From Sciscionella marina DSM 45152 (GTDB lineage Bacteria > Actinomycetota > Actinomycetes > Mycobacteriales > Pseudonocardiaceae), in contig NZ_KB905465.1 in the NCBI RefSeq assembly GCF_000379465.1, positions 186,001 through 250,000 of the forward strand: DNA of 64,000 nucleotides. Direction: 5' to 3'. How positions within the stretch are numbered: position 1 is the stretch's first letter; each line of letters opens with the position of its first letter. The notes below the pieces were generated by a model. That model had not been told where the DNA came from and did not search any database. It saw only the letters and a program-made list of their open reading frames with translations. Below are positions 1-11,389 of the stretch, piece after piece. The position numbers and the translations under genes are program-made.

Positions 1-296
1 GCAGGGTGACCGTGCCACCACAGCACTGCACACCGTGCTGGTAGGGCGCTTTCTCGGACAGCGCGGACTCGAGGAGTTCGGGCACGGTGGCGGTGCGGCC
101 CAGCATGTCCCGCGCCGCATCGATGGCCACGGCCTCCATATTGCCGCCGCCGATCGTCCCCCAGCTGTCCTCGGCGCTGACCACCATCTTCGTACCGGCG
201 TGCTGCGGTGCATGGCCGCGCACCGTCGTCAGGGTGATCAGCACACCGGGCTCACGACGATCCCGCAGTTGTGCGACGGCGTCCAGCCAGAACAGG

Positions 297-304
<8 letters not shown>
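1..304 (-). CDS. xdhC: XdhC-type molybdenum cofactor chaperone, N-terminal part, cut by the window edge
   Basis: Proteins of this family bind the molybdenum cofactor and insert it into xanthine dehydrogenase. The visible 101 residues carry the typical N-terminal pattern: a LITLTTVRGHAPQHAGTKM stretch, a TIGGGNMEAVAIDAAR loop and the QCCGGTV motif near the edge. I chose the GTG at 304 because it overlaps the end of xdhB by 8 bases and gives the normal N terminus. It is the third gene of an xdhA-xdhB-xdhC operon, so it should act on the two proteins encoded just upstream. The C-terminal XdhC_C domain lies outside the window. Confidence 0.88.
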
Positions 305-2680
<2,376 letters not shown>

Positions 2681-2684
<4 letters not shown>

Positions 2685-4138
2685 GCCACGACCTCCTCGA
2701 TGCTGCGCGCGTACAGTTTCAGCAGGCTCTGGCCGAGCATCGCGGCGCGATAGCGGGAACTCGCACGGTGATCGTCCATCGGTGTGCCCTCGGCGCGCAG
2801 CAGACCGGCCGCGGCCAGCACCGTGCTCCGGGTCCACGGCTGCCCCTCGAGCGCGCTTTCGGTGTGGTACGCGCGAATCGGGGTCGCCGCGATCCCGCCG
2901 AGACCGATACGTGCCCTGCGGACCGTGCCCTCGTCGATATCCAGCGCGAAGCCGATCGCGACGCTGGAGATATCGTCGAAACGCCGCTTCGCGATCTTCT
3001 GGAAAGCCGTCAGACCCGCGAGGGGCAGTGGAATCCGCACCGCCTTGATCAGCTCGCCGGTTCGGCGCACGCTCTGCCGGTAACCGGTGAAATAGTCGGC
3101 AAGCGGCACTTCGCGCTCCCCGCCGATACCGCTGAGCACCACGCGGGCATCGAGGGCGAGCAGGGCGGGCGGGCTGTCGCCGATCGGTGATCCGGTCCCC
3201 AGGTTCCCGCCGAGCGTCGCGCTGTTGCGAATCAATCGGGAGGCGAACTGTGGGAACAATTCGGCCAGCAACGGCACCCGGCCGTCGAGCCCCCGCTCGA
3301 TCTCGGTGAGGGTGAGCGCCGCGCCCAGTTCCAGATATTCCTCGGTGACCACCAGGCCGCGCAGCTCGGGCAGCCGGTCGATGGCGAGCGCACAGTCGGC
3401 ACGGGAACCACGAATGTTCACCTCGACACCCCAGTCGGTACAACCGGATATGACTGTCGTCCGGGGGTTCCGGTGAAGCAACTCCAGTGCGGCCGAGAGC
3501 GTCGCGGGCCGGACGAAGGTCCGTTCCCCGTCGCTGAATTCGGTCGCCTCCGGCGCATCGGGCGGCTCCTCGCGGCGGTCCGCGAGCCGGTCACCACCCT
3601 GCGGCGTACCGAGCGCGTACGCGGCATCCCGGATCGGCCGGTAACCGGTGCACCGACACAGGTTTCCGCTCAACGCGTGCAGATCGAAGCCGTTCGGTCC
3701 GTGAACCTCGCCGTGATCCGCACCATCGGCCTCGCGATCCGGGCGGTAGTACTCGGCCGCCATACTGCAGATGAAACCGGGAGTGCAGTATCCGCACTGC
3801 GAACCACCCCGCACGGCCATCTCGCGCTGTACCGGATGCAGTACCTCCGGGGTACCCAGGCCCTCGCTGGTCACCACCTCCTGCCCGGCAAGCGCCGCGG
3901 CCGGTGCGAGGCAGGCGTTGATCGCCACCCACTCGGTCGCGCTGGTCACGCCAGGACGGGCGACCAGCACCGAACAGGCTCCGCACTCTCCCTCGGCGCA
4001 GCCCTCTTTTCCTCCGGTCAGACCACGTCCACGGAGGAAATCGAGCAACGTGGTGTGGGACGCGATCCCGGCAATCGGAAGGTTCCGCGTATTGACTGTT
4101 ATCTCGCCAGTACCCAAAGCCGGCTCCTGTGCGCGCAT
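2681..4138 (-). CDS. xdhA: Xanthine dehydrogenase small subunit (2Fe-2S and FAD domains)
   Basis: This subunit carries electrons from the molybdenum site to NAD. The first domain has the plant-type 2Fe-2S motif CAEGECGAC (cysteines near residues 47, 52 and 55). It is followed by the second cluster domain with CGYCTPGF and NLCRCTGYRPI. From about residue 200 comes the CO-dehydrogenase-type FAD domain with RNSATLGGNLGTGSPIGD. This two-domain fusion of about 485 residues is the XdhA form of two-subunit bacterial enzymes. I prefer the ATG at 4138; a GTG at 4168 is in frame and neither has a strong ribosome binding site. It is the first gene of the operon, and the 270 bases upstream up to katA should hold the promoter, although I recognise no specific site there. 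Confidence 0.92.
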
Positions 4139-4411
4139 GCCGCGCCGACTGTGCTCCGCGCGAATCACTCGGCGCGGGCATGGTTAGCGGAATACCTGCC
4201 GGTGCGTGTTTTTCCATGCGAACGCTCCACCAGCGGAAACCACTGTACAAGCCATCGCCCCGTCGAGCCAAGCACCGCCCGGAATTTCTTCTCCGTATCG
4301 CAAAATCGGCGGTGCACATCAGCCGTCGAAGCATCGGTCGCGGTCTTCCGGCGATAGCCGGAAGGACTGCTCAGCCGAGAGCCGCACCCACGACCGGCCG
4401 GGCCTCACGAG

Positions 4412-5938
4412 CTAAGCTTTGCTCTGCATCGACCGGCGGGCCGGGTTGGCCTGTTCATCGGCTTTGGGATCCTTCTCCTGCTGTTTGGCTTCGACGGTGA
4501 CCTGGATCCGGTCGCCGATCTCGGGGTCGATCGCCCGCCAGTAGGCGAAGGCACGGTCGAGAACGGGTGCGGTCACGCCGTTGAGCAGGTGCCCGGCGAC
4601 GTTGTCCACCAAACGTTCGCGGGCCGCTTCGTCCATCACCTCGCGGACCAGGGTGCGTGCCTGTCCCCAGTCGTCGTCCTCGGGATGCGCGACATAGGCG
4701 GTCCTGGTGATCTCGCCGTCGGCCTGCCAGCTCGGCGGGCTTCCGTGGCGGGCCACGTCGGCGGCAGGCCCGCCCTTCGAGTTGGGCGCGTACACCGGAT
4801 CACTGACCGGGGAGAACCGCATCGCCCCGTCCTTGGAGTACGAGTGTGCTTCGGTGGCGCGCGGGGCGTTGACCGGCAGTTGCTGGTAGTTCGTGCCGAC
4901 CCGGGCGCGGTGCGCGTCAGCGTAGGAGAACAGCCGAGCCAGCAGCATGCGGTCCGGGCTGGGGCCGATTCCGGGCACGAGGTTGTTCGGCTGGAACGCC
5001 GCCTGCTCGATCTCGGCGTGGTTGTCCGAAGGATTGCGATCAAGGGTCATCCTGCCCACCTCGATGAGCGGATAGTCCCCGTGCGGCCACACCTTGGTCA
5101 GATCGAACGGGTTGAACCGATAGGTCGCCGCGTCCTCGTACGGCATGATCTGCACGTACATCGTCCAAGACGGATACTCGCCATCGCGAATGTGTTCGAA
5201 CAGGTCCCTGGTGTGGTAGTCGGTGTCCGCCGCGGCCATCTGGTCGGCCTCGTGCTGGGTGAAGAATTCGATGCCCTGGTCGGTCTTGAAGGTGTACTTC
5301 ACCCAGAACCGCTCGCCTTCGCGGTTGATCCACATGTAGGTGTGCGAGGTATAGCCATTCATGTGCCGCCAGGTCCGCGGGATGCCCCGATCGCCCATCA
5401 GCCAGGTGACCTGGTGCGCCGACTCCGGGGACAGGGTCCAGAAATCCCACTGCATATCGTGGTCGCGCAGGTTGTTGTCCGCGCGGCGCTTCTGGGACCG
5501 GATGAAATGCTGGAACTTCATCGGGTCCTTCACGAAGAACACCGGGGTGTCATTGCCGACCATGTCATAATTGCCCTCGGTGGTGTAGAACTTCAGCGCG
5601 AACCCGCGGGGATCCCGCCAGGTGTCCGGGCTGCCCCGCTCACCGGCCACCGTCGAGAACCGGGCTACCAGCTCTGTCGTGGTGCCGGGCTGGAAAACCG
5701 CCGCCTTGGTGTAGCGGCTGACATCGGCGGTCACCTCGAACCGGCCGAAGGCGCCGCTGCCTTTCGCATGCGGCTGTCGCTCCGGAATCCGCTCCCGGTT
5801 GAACTGTGCCATCTGCTCGATCAGATAGGCGTCCTGCAGCAGAATCGGGCCGTCGGCCCCGGCCGTCAGCGAATGCTCATCGCTCTCGGCAGGGATCCCG
5901 GCGTCGGTGGTGGTGGAATGACGGTCGAGTTCGGTCAT
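4412..5938 (-). CDS. katA: Monofunctional heme catalase
   Basis: This cytoplasmic catalase breaks hydrogen peroxide into water and oxygen. The 508-residue length fits the small-subunit clade. The catalytic histidine lies in [15 protein letters not shown], the distal asparagine in [13 protein letters not shown], and the proximal heme tyrosine in [15 protein letters not shown] chose the ATG at 5938 because GGAGAGAGGACAG lies just upstream; the open frame extends further without support. The gene stands alone between the xdh operon and a long spacer. Xanthine dehydrogenase can leak peroxide, so the neighbourhood may be useful, but they are not obviously co-transcribed. No FurA gene is adjacent. 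Confidence 0.95.
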   Translation of the reverse strand: MTELDRHSTTTDAGIPAESDEHSLTAGADGPILLQDAYLIEQMAQFNRERIPERQPHAKGSGAFGRFEVTADVSRYTKAAVFQPGTTTELVARFSTVAGERGSPDTWRDPRGFALKFYTTEGNYDMVGNDTPVFFVKDPMKFQHFIRSQKRRADNNLRDHDMQWDFWTLSPESAHQVTWLMGDRGIPRTWRHMNGYTSHTYMWINREGERFWVKYTFKTDQGIEFFTQHEADQMAAADTDYHTRDLFEHIRDGEYPSWTMYVQIMPYEDAATYRFNPFDLTKVWPHGDYPLIEVGRMTLDRNPSDNHAEIEQAAFQPNNLVPGIGPSPDRMLLARLFSYADAHRARVGTNYQQLPVNAPRATEAHSYSKDGAMRFSPVSDPVYAPNSKGGPAADVARHGSPPSWQADGEITRTAYVAHPEDDDWGQARTLVREVMDEAARERLVDNVAGHLLNGVTAPVLDRAFAYWRAIDPEIGDRIQVTVEAKQQEKDPKADEQANPARRSMQSKA

Positions 5939-6490
5939 GGCGATCAGCTGTCCTCTCTCCTCGCCGAATGCCAGTACGCACAGGCCTTGGCCGAGGAGTA
6001 CCCGGACCACGGCCCGGCAAACACGACTCGCCCGGACCGCCGATTCACCCTGGCGGCACGGTGAACGGCCTCTCCTCCCGGAGGTACGCCGGACAGGGCA
6101 CGAATCCGTCCCGGAAGGCGATCGGTGGCAGCAGGGCCGAACACCGCCGACGGCACCGAGACGAACGCAGGCGAGGTCATCGTGTGCCGCTTGGACACGC
6201 TCCGACCGGCGAGCTCGTGCCGAACCACCCGGGAACGCCGGTGCGGAATACAGGGCAGCCCACCGGGCTCAGCACGGCTCAGCACTGCTCCGCTGAAACG
6301 CCCATCGTCGATGACGCCGATCCGCCACCCGCCGGGCACCTGGTCGCATCGCACCCGGCCGATACGTCGCGCGCGGAGACGGCGGGCGATGTCGTCGAGC
6401 GACGTATCGGCCTACCGGGAAAGTCGTGTCGTGGAACGGCATCCGCACGCCACCCCGGCGCTGTCCAGGAGGCCGTTCCCGGCCGCCTCG
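5939..6490. other. Spacer of about 550 bases with no credible gene
   Basis: The region lies upstream of katA and downstream of the IscA-like gene. Open frames exist on both strands, but they lack ribosome binding sites and recognisable protein content. Apart from the katA ribosome binding site at its left end, the only clear structure is the 14-base inverted repeat at 6357-6412. Confidence 0.6.
6357..6412 (-). terminator. Long perfect inverted repeat, likely transcription terminator
   Basis: The arms GGCCGATACGTCGC (6357-6370) and GCGACGTATCGGCC (6399-6412) are exact reverse complements of 14 bases with a 28-base loop. It lies 78 bases past the stop of the minus-strand IscA-like gene. A terminator or mRNA-stabilising hairpin is the simplest reading, but there is no T run and the loop is long, so a protein-binding site is possible. 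Confidence 0.5.
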
Positions 6491-6787
6491 TCAGCCTTCC
6501 GGTTGCTGGAAAACCGCGAAATTGAGCTGACCTTGATCGTCCTGTTCGACATCGAGAACCTTGTCGTCCAGGAATTGCGCCGCTTCCGGTTCGAGGAATA
6601 CCTTGGCTTCCCCGGAACCGAGCACCTGATCGTTCTGCTCCGGCACATCCGTGACCGAAACCGCGAGTTGCGCTTCCGATCCTTGCTCCTGCTGTATCGC
6701 GAACCGCAGCCCACTTCCCTGCTGTTGACCATCCTGTGCGGTCAAAGCGTTGATGGCGTTCGCGGCGGCGTCCGTGACGGCGAGCAT
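6491..6787 (-). CDS. Small HesB/IscA-like domain protein without cysteines
   Basis: The 98-residue protein has the layout of the A-type iron-sulfur carrier fold: MLAVTDAAANAINAL at the start, GLRFAIQQ in the middle and KVFLEPEAAQFLDDKVLDV near the end. True IscA/ErpA carriers use three conserved cysteines, and this protein has none, so it probably does not carry a cluster. Similar cysteine-free proteins occur in actinobacteria without a firm function. The ATG at 6787 has a strong AAGGAAGGA site 7 bases upstream. It is acidic, probably cytosolic and probably monocistronic, given the hairpin downstream. The family assignment rests on sequence pattern only. Confidence 0.72.
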   Translation of the reverse strand: MLAVTDAAANAINALTAQDGQQQGSGLRFAIQQEQGSEAQLAVSVTDVPEQNDQVLGSGEAKVFLEPEAAQFLDDKVLDVEQDDQGQLNFAVFQQPEG

Positions 6788-7173
6788 TTCCGGTCCTTCC
6801 TTTCGGTTGCCGTTGTCCTGCCTGCCAACCCCACCATACGGATCGACCGGTCCGGGCAACCCCACCCGCGGATCGGTTCCGGCCGCCTCGCGGCGTGACC
6901 GCGACCGTGAGCGCCGCACGTCATTCAGGACTCGACAGCCCGTGCGGCTTCGTCGAGACCCGCGGTGCGATCCGGCCTTCCAAGTACCGGTTCGCTGCCC
7001 TCGGCGAACACCGCCCGGCGCGGAGCGGTTCCCGGTGAGCACCGCCGAGAACCGTGTGATCACGGCAATGCGGCCGGCGCAGGTCAGCCTGCTCGGCGTG
7101 CCGAGGCCGCCGAACTCTCCCCTGGCACCATCCACGTTTCGGCGCGGCTTGGACGGTGACCTCGCCCGCCTGG
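6788..7173. other. Spacer between the DUF2690 regulator and the IscA-like gene
   Basis: These 386 bases should hold the promoter of the minus-strand IscA-like gene. Frames open on both strands show no recognisable protein and no ribosome binding site. I see no clear repeat. Confidence 0.5.
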
Positions 7174-8085
7174 CTAGATGGTGCGCGTGCGGGCGTAGTA
7201 CTGCTCGGACCGCGCGGTCCCGTAGCTGTGCGCTCGGACATCGTTGAGCTGCGCGGTCGAACACGAGCCGTCCGGCCCGGCGCGGCAGGTCAGCGTCGCC
7301 GGGTCCGCACCGGTGCGATACAGGGTGGCTGTCGCCCCCGGTTTGGCGTCGCGCAACACCAGCCACACCGTGCGGCACGCAGGGCTGTAGTCCAGGGTGA
7401 CGACCGCGGCCGAATGCGGTCCCGTCTGCACGGGCCAGTGCGGGTAGAGGTGGCTGTAGAAGGTGGTCAGCCTGGCGGTGTCGGCACAGCCGGTGGCGTT
7501 CGGGTCGCTGCCGTCCGGTTGCGGGCGGTGCTGTTGTTCTGCCTGCTGTGCGGGGGTCGCCGTGGACTGCCGCCCCGGGAACTGGGTGAGCACCACACCG
7601 ATCGCGCTGCCCATGACAACCAGCGCGATCAACCCGAGTGCGACCGAGAGCGGGGTCAGGACACGCCAGCGGCGGCGGGGCCGTGGCGGTTCCCCGGCCA
7701 CGGGTCCGGCCGCGGACTCCGGTTGTGGCTCGGTGCTCGCCTCCGCCGGGGTGCGGTTACGCCACTCCTGCTGTGCCGCCTCCCAGCGCTCGAGGTAGTC
7801 GCCCGGTTCGGCACCCAGCAGCCCGAGCAGCGTTTCGTAGTACACCCATTCCGGCAGGCTCGCCCCACCCGCGCGGCCCGGGTTCGGCGTGAAGATGCGG
7901 TGCAGCGTGGTCGGGGTCAGCACCAAGGCAGCACCGCTGCGGACACTGCGCGCACGCAGCTCCCGGAACGAGGGCCGTCCCGCCTGGTCACTCGCGGCAC
8001 GCAGCGCCTCGGTGAGTTGACGCGTCAGGTCTGGCACGGCCGGATCGAGGGTGGTCCAGCCGCCGTGCCGACCCGTACTCCCCAT
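7174..8085 (-). CDS. Membrane-anchored XRE-type protein with C-terminal DUF2690 domain
   Basis: The 303-residue protein has three parts. Residues about 15-115 form a helix-turn-helix-like domain typical of actinomycete XRE proteins (SFRELRARS ... LTPTTLHRIF ... YYETLLGLLGAEPGDYLERW). A Pro/Glu-rich linker leads to a transmembrane helix near residues 140-165. The extracytoplasmic part has paired cysteines in ATGCADTARL, SPACRTVWLVL and LTCRAGPDGSC, the pattern of DUF2690. A cytoplasmic DNA-binding head with an outside sensor is inferred; the target is unknown. I chose the ATG at 8085 because GTGAGGACGG lies in front; a GTG at 8097 is the alternative. It is divergent from the secreted-protein cluster that follows, so it might regulate it. 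Confidence 0.7.
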   Translation of the reverse strand: MGSTGRHGGWTTLDPAVPDLTRQLTEALRAASDQAGRPSFRELRARSVRSGAALVLTPTTLHRIFTPNPGRAGGASLPEWVYYETLLGLLGAEPGDYLERWEAAQQEWRNRTPAEASTEPQPESAAGPVAGEPPRPRRRWRVLTPLSVALGLIALVVMGSAIGVVLTQFPGRQSTATPAQQAEQQHRPQPDGSDPNATGCADTARLTTFYSHLYPHWPVQTGPHSAAVVTLDYSPACRTVWLVLRDAKPGATATLYRTGADPATLTCRAGPDGSCSTAQLNDVRAHSYGTARSEQYYARTRTI

Positions 8086-8301
8086 GGCCGTCCTCACGTC
8101 CCCTCATCCGCCCCGGCCTGCGAGGTGCGACGGGGCTTCCTCGTGCTGGAGAATTCTCGCACGGATCACGCCAGCTCGGAACAACGAAACGTTCCGCATC
8201 AACCAAATCGCAGGTCAGAACCTTGCCGGGGATCGAAGGCCGGTTCATGGTGATCCGGTCAGCAGTATTCGCGAGATGACCAGAAGGGCTGGGGATCGAC
8301 C

Positions 8302-8892
8302 ATGCAGACCTCCGAGACCAAACGAAGGATCGCGACTGTGGGGACCGTACTGGCGGCGGCGGTGGGCGCCGCGAGCCTCGGGACCGCTCCGGCGGGCGCT
8401 GCGGCCACCGGCCATGCCGCGCACGAGCACTCCGCGGCCTCGATCAGCCGTGCCACGGTGATGCAGCGTGCGGCCGCCTGGATCGGCAAGAAGTCCTACA
8501 CCTACTCCGACGGCACCTACCCCGGCCCCGGCGGCAAGGGCCGCTACCGCGGTGACTGCTCCGGGTTCGTCTCCATGGCGCTGCACCTTCCCGGGCCCGG
8601 ACCGAACACGGTCGGCCTCGCCGGTGACGTCACGCCGATCAAGGCCACGCAGCTGCAACAAGGCGACCTGCTCGGCAACCTCGGCTCGGGGACCGGCGGG
8701 CAGGCCGGGCACGTGCAGCTCTTCGTGAAGTGGGCCGACGCCAAGCACACCAAGGTGACGGTGGCTGAACAGGGACATCTGAGCCAGGGCGGATCCGCGC
8801 CCGCGTACCCGCACGAGAAGACCTACCGCTACCCCGAACACATGTCTTCCGGGGCCACGCTCAAGCCCTACCGCTACAAGCACATCAGCTGA
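8302..8892 (+). CDS. Secreted NlpC/P60-like cysteine peptidase
   Basis: The first 35 residues are a Sec signal peptide (KRRIATVGTVLAAAVG ... APAGAAA). The mature domain carries RGDCSGFVSMAL, with the presumed catalytic cysteine, then QLQQGDLLGNL and GHVQLFVKW with the presumed catalytic histidine. This is the Cys-His layout of NlpC/P60 cell wall endopeptidases and related amidases, so it probably cuts peptidoglycan or another amide outside the cell. There is no separate wall-binding domain. The next gene starts 32 bases downstream with its own GGAGG, so the two are probably co-transcribed. Confidence 0.75.
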   Translation: MQTSETKRRIATVGTVLAAAVGAASLGTAPAGAAATGHAAHEHSAASISRATVMQRAAAWIGKKSYTYSDGTYPGPGGKGRYRGDCSGFVSMALHLPGPGPNTVGLAGDVTPIKATQLQQGDLLGNLGSGTGGQAGHVQLFVKWADAKHTKVTVAEQGHLSQGGSAPAYPHEKTYRYPEHMSSGATLKPYRYKHIS

Positions 8893-8924
8893 CCACGGCC
8901 TTGGCGCCACCGGAGGTATCACCG

Positions 8925-9449
8925 ATGAACACCGCACATCTCCCCCGCCGCCTCATGGCCGTTACGTTCGGTATCGCCGCAGCGGCCGCGGTGCTCGGCG
9001 CAGAGCCGAGCGCCGCGGCCACCACACCGACCAACTACGACTGGGCACAGCGTGTCCTGCACGAGGGGCACTGGCCGCAGAGCCAGGACAACCTCACCGT
9101 GCTGACGCAGTGGATGGCATCCGAACAGAACGACATCGGCCACTGGTGGACCGGCGGCAACCCCGACCACCACCACATCAACCCCCTCAACGACGGCAAC
9201 GGCACCGGAGGGGGTGCCGGACTCGGCAGCTACGACAACCTGCGTTCGGCGGCGTACTACGCCGCCAAGACCCTGCGCGAGGGGCCGGACTACCGACACA
9301 TCACCGCCGACCTGAAAGCCTCGAAACCGCCGGGCACCACCGCCAAGGCGATCTGGACATCGCCGTGGGCCGCCAGCCACTACGGGCATGGGAAACACTG
9401 GTACAACACTCGTGTTCCGGAAAAGGCCGCCCCCGCGTCCGACTGGTGA
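8925..9449 (+). CDS. Secreted lysozyme-like protein
   Basis: A signal peptide (residues 1-31, ending AEPSAAA) is followed by a domain of about 140 residues. It has a WMASEQ motif with a candidate catalytic Glu, then HHINPLNDGNGTGG, GLGSYDNLRSAAYYAAKTL, YRHITADL and TSPWAASHYG. This order (acidic W..E, then NPLN, then Y.....A, then SPWA) recalls lysozyme-like and tail-associated muramidase domains of actinobacteria and their phages. I therefore infer peptidoglycan glycosidase activity. The ATG at 8925 is set by GGAGG at 8912-8916. It follows the NlpC/P60 gene, so glycan- and peptide-cutting enzymes may be made together. The activity is inferred from pattern only. Confidence 0.6.
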   Translation: MNTAHLPRRLMAVTFGIAAAAAVLGAEPSAAATTPTNYDWAQRVLHEGHWPQSQDNLTVLTQWMASEQNDIGHWWTGGNPDHHHINPLNDGNGTGGGAGLGSYDNLRSAAYYAAKTLREGPDYRHITADLKASKPPGTTAKAIWTSPWAASHYGHGKHWYNTRVPEKAAPASDW

Positions 9450-9478
9450 CCGGTACCGGCCACACCCGGAAACACACA

Positions 9479-9515
9479 GCGGTTCCGGCCATTTCCGACC
9501 CGTGGCCGGAACCGC
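9479..9515 (+). terminator. Hairpin terminator after the lysozyme-like gene
   Basis: Arms GCGGTTCCGGCCA (9479-9491) and TGGCCGGAACCGC (9503-9515) are exact complements of 13 bases with an 11-base loop, 30 bases after the stop codon. There is no clear T run, which is common for actinobacterial terminators. Confidence 0.65.
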
Positions 9516-9649
9516 AGGTCCGTATCGTGGATCCATTCGCCCGGCGCAGTGCGCGCGAGGCATCGGCCGAAAACTCGCCGGACCGTGCCCGCCGTGGCAT
9601 AGTCGGTGCTCGTTCAGGGGAAACAGTCATTCTGGGGTAGGGAGAACTG

Positions 9650-10684
9650 ATGCGCGGTACGGTGATTCGATCGACGTCCCGGAACCTGCTTGTGGTGTGC
9701 GCGGCGGCGGCCATGACGGCCGGTGTGACCGCGGCCCCGGCAGGCGCGACGGCCGACGGGGTGACGGCGAGCGCGCTCCCGGTCAAGGCGATGACCTGGA
9801 ACGCATGCGCGAACACGAAACCGGCGAAGGGCGACAACCGGTGCCGCATCGGTCGCCGGACCGACGAGGTGGTCGCCACGATCCACGACCGGATCGCCAA
9901 GAACCAGCCGGACACGCGTGTGCTCTTCCTCCAGGAGGTTTGCTCCGTGGACATCCAGCAGCTCGCGAAAAGTGGTCTTTCCGGCTGGCATTGGAAGTTC
10001 GCACCGATCCGGTTCCAGGGTTCGGGCGGCAAACCGGGCAGCGCCGTGACGGATCGGCGATGCGCCGCGGACACGAAGACCAAGAAGAGCCGCGGGAGCT
10101 TCGGTATCGCCGTAGGGGTGCGCGCCGACGCGAACTTCCAGGCCCGTTATTACCCGGATGCCCACCAGCCGATCGACAACAGGCACAAGGACGTCTACGG
10201 ATACTGGAATGTGCGTCAGGCCGCCGTCTGCGCCTCGGTCGCCGACTGGAAGACCACCGTCTGCGGCACCCATCTGACCCCACTGAGCGACAAGGCCGCC
10301 GATCCGGCCGTGTATCGCTCCGCACAGGCCGCGCAAGTGAAGGACCTGATGAGCTATGCGAAACAGGGCGTCGGCGGCGCGGCATACAAGCGAGTGCTCT
10401 TCGGCGGTGACCTGAACCAGGCCGCGCCCGACGGGGACTACGGATCGGGCAACGCCAGCACCCTCGCACCGGCCTACGCCCAGTACGCCGAATGCGACCA
10501 GGGCGCCCACGGCGGGAAACGCAACGGCGAGAACACCTACCAGAACGCAGACGGCAAGGTGACACGGAAACTCGATTACCTGTTCACCGACAAGGACGCC
10601 GCGTCGAAGTGCTACGTGACCGACAAGCACGTGTCGAGTTCCGACCACAAACCGGTCGTCGACACGGTGACCTTCCCGGGTTGA
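9650..10684 (+). CDS. Secreted endonuclease/exonuclease/phosphatase family protein
   Basis: A signal peptide spans residues 1-36 (LLVVCAAAAMTAGVTAAPAGA). The mature protein shows the order of the DNase I-like metal-dependent fold: MTWNAC, FLQEVC with the metal-binding Glu, GTHLTPLS, GGDLNQ, RKLDYLF and SSDHKPV with the catalytic Asp-His pair. The substrate could be extracellular nucleic acid, a phosphodiester or a phospholipid. The several cysteine-containing segments would suit disulfides outside the cell. The hairpin before it suggests its own promoter. It is the third secreted hydrolase in a row. Confidence 0.85.
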   Translation: MRGTVIRSTSRNLLVVCAAAAMTAGVTAAPAGATADGVTASALPVKAMTWNACANTKPAKGDNRCRIGRRTDEVVATIHDRIAKNQPDTRVLFLQEVCSVDIQQLAKSGLSGWHWKFAPIRFQGSGGKPGSAVTDRRCAADTKTKKSRGSFGIAVGVRADANFQARYYPDAHQPIDNRHKDVYGYWNVRQAAVCASVADWKTTVCGTHLTPLSDKAADPAVYRSAQAAQVKDLMSYAKQGVGGAAYKRVLFGGDLNQAAPDGDYGSGNASTLAPAYAQYAECDQGAHGGKRNGENTYQNADGKVTRKLDYLFTDKDAASKCYVTDKHVSSSDHKPVVDTVTFPG

Positions 10685-10694
10685 GCGGCCGTCA

Positions 10695-10718
10695 CCGGTG
10701 ATCGTGCGCCATCACCGG
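10695..10718 (+). terminator. Hairpin terminator after the secreted nuclease-like gene
   Basis: CCGGTGAT (10695-10702) and ATCACCGG (10711-10718) form an exact 8-base stem with an 8-base loop, 11 bases after the stop codon. There is no T run. Confidence 0.55.
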
Positions 10719-11361
10719 ACTCCACTCGAAGCTGGCCGACCGTCACGCGTCAGCGCGAAAGGCTCGGCCGCGCCGCTGGATCGGCACCGCGGTCCGCACA
10801 GACCGGCGCCATGAGGCCGCGCCCTCGTCATCCGCCGACTGCGCTCGATAAGGCAACTCGAGACCCACCGGGTCCGACTCCGGCCGCTGGCCCCGGTGCT
10901 CGGTGGACACGGTTTCCCGATCAGCACCGAACGGGGCCGGTCCAACGGGCGGCCGACCTCGGCATGGCGTTCGGCATCCGCCGACCCGAATTCGGGCCGC
11001 ACATTTTGCAACGGAGATTTCCGAATGGCCTGTCGACGGCGTTTCGGATTCCTTCTTACTTGAAGTTCGATCGAACGATAATGACACTTTCTTCTGCCTC
11101 CGGCCGAACCGTTGAATCTGGATGGAGCTCGAACCGGATGGCCAGCCGATGGCCGAGGGTGCGAGATCGGCTCCCTGACCCGGCCGGTTGCACACATCGA
11201 GCCGACAGAGCGCGCGGTTTCGATGAAAAGTACAAGATGATGATTCAGCCTTCGGGTATCACGACCTGAGCAATTTATTTCGATGTCTCATTTCTAAGAC
11301 GGCGTCTTGCCAGGAGCCGTACTTTCAACTTAATCTGCTAGCCGTCCTTGGTTATGAGAGA

Positions 11362-11376
11362 CATTCTCACAGAATG
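11362..11376 (+). promoter_or_regulatory. Inverted repeat in front of iclR, candidate operator
   Basis: CATTCT (11362-11367) and AGAATG (11371-11376) are exact complements around a CAC spacer, inside GAGACATTCTCACAGAATGA. The site ends 13 bases before the iclR start codon, where IclR proteins often repress their own gene. Binding is inferred. Confidence 0.45.
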
Positions 11377-11389
11377 AGAGGACACGACA

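Larger units (their letters stand above)
10685..11389. other. Long spacer upstream of the IclR gene
   Basis: About 700 bases lie between the nuclease-like gene and iclR. Overlapping open frames on both strands (for example 10712-11197 minus and 10811-11269 plus) have no recognisable domain or ribosome binding site, and I treat them as non-coding. The part from 11030 is clearly richer in A and T than its surroundings. It holds an exact 12-base palindrome GTTCGATCGAAC at 11065-11076 and an inverted repeat just before iclR. Confidence 0.5.

Noticed and set aside
4589-6064. Long plus-strand frame opposite katA
   Set aside because: It is antisense to the intact catalase and has no family content or ribosome binding site.
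8925-9449. Prophage lysis module
   Set aside because: The lysozyme-like protein has a signal peptide and no phage structural, holin or integrase genes around it.
10712-11197. Possible gene of 161 codons (minus) in the spacer before iclR
   Set aside because: No ribosome binding site and no protein-like pattern; a competing frame exists on the other strand.
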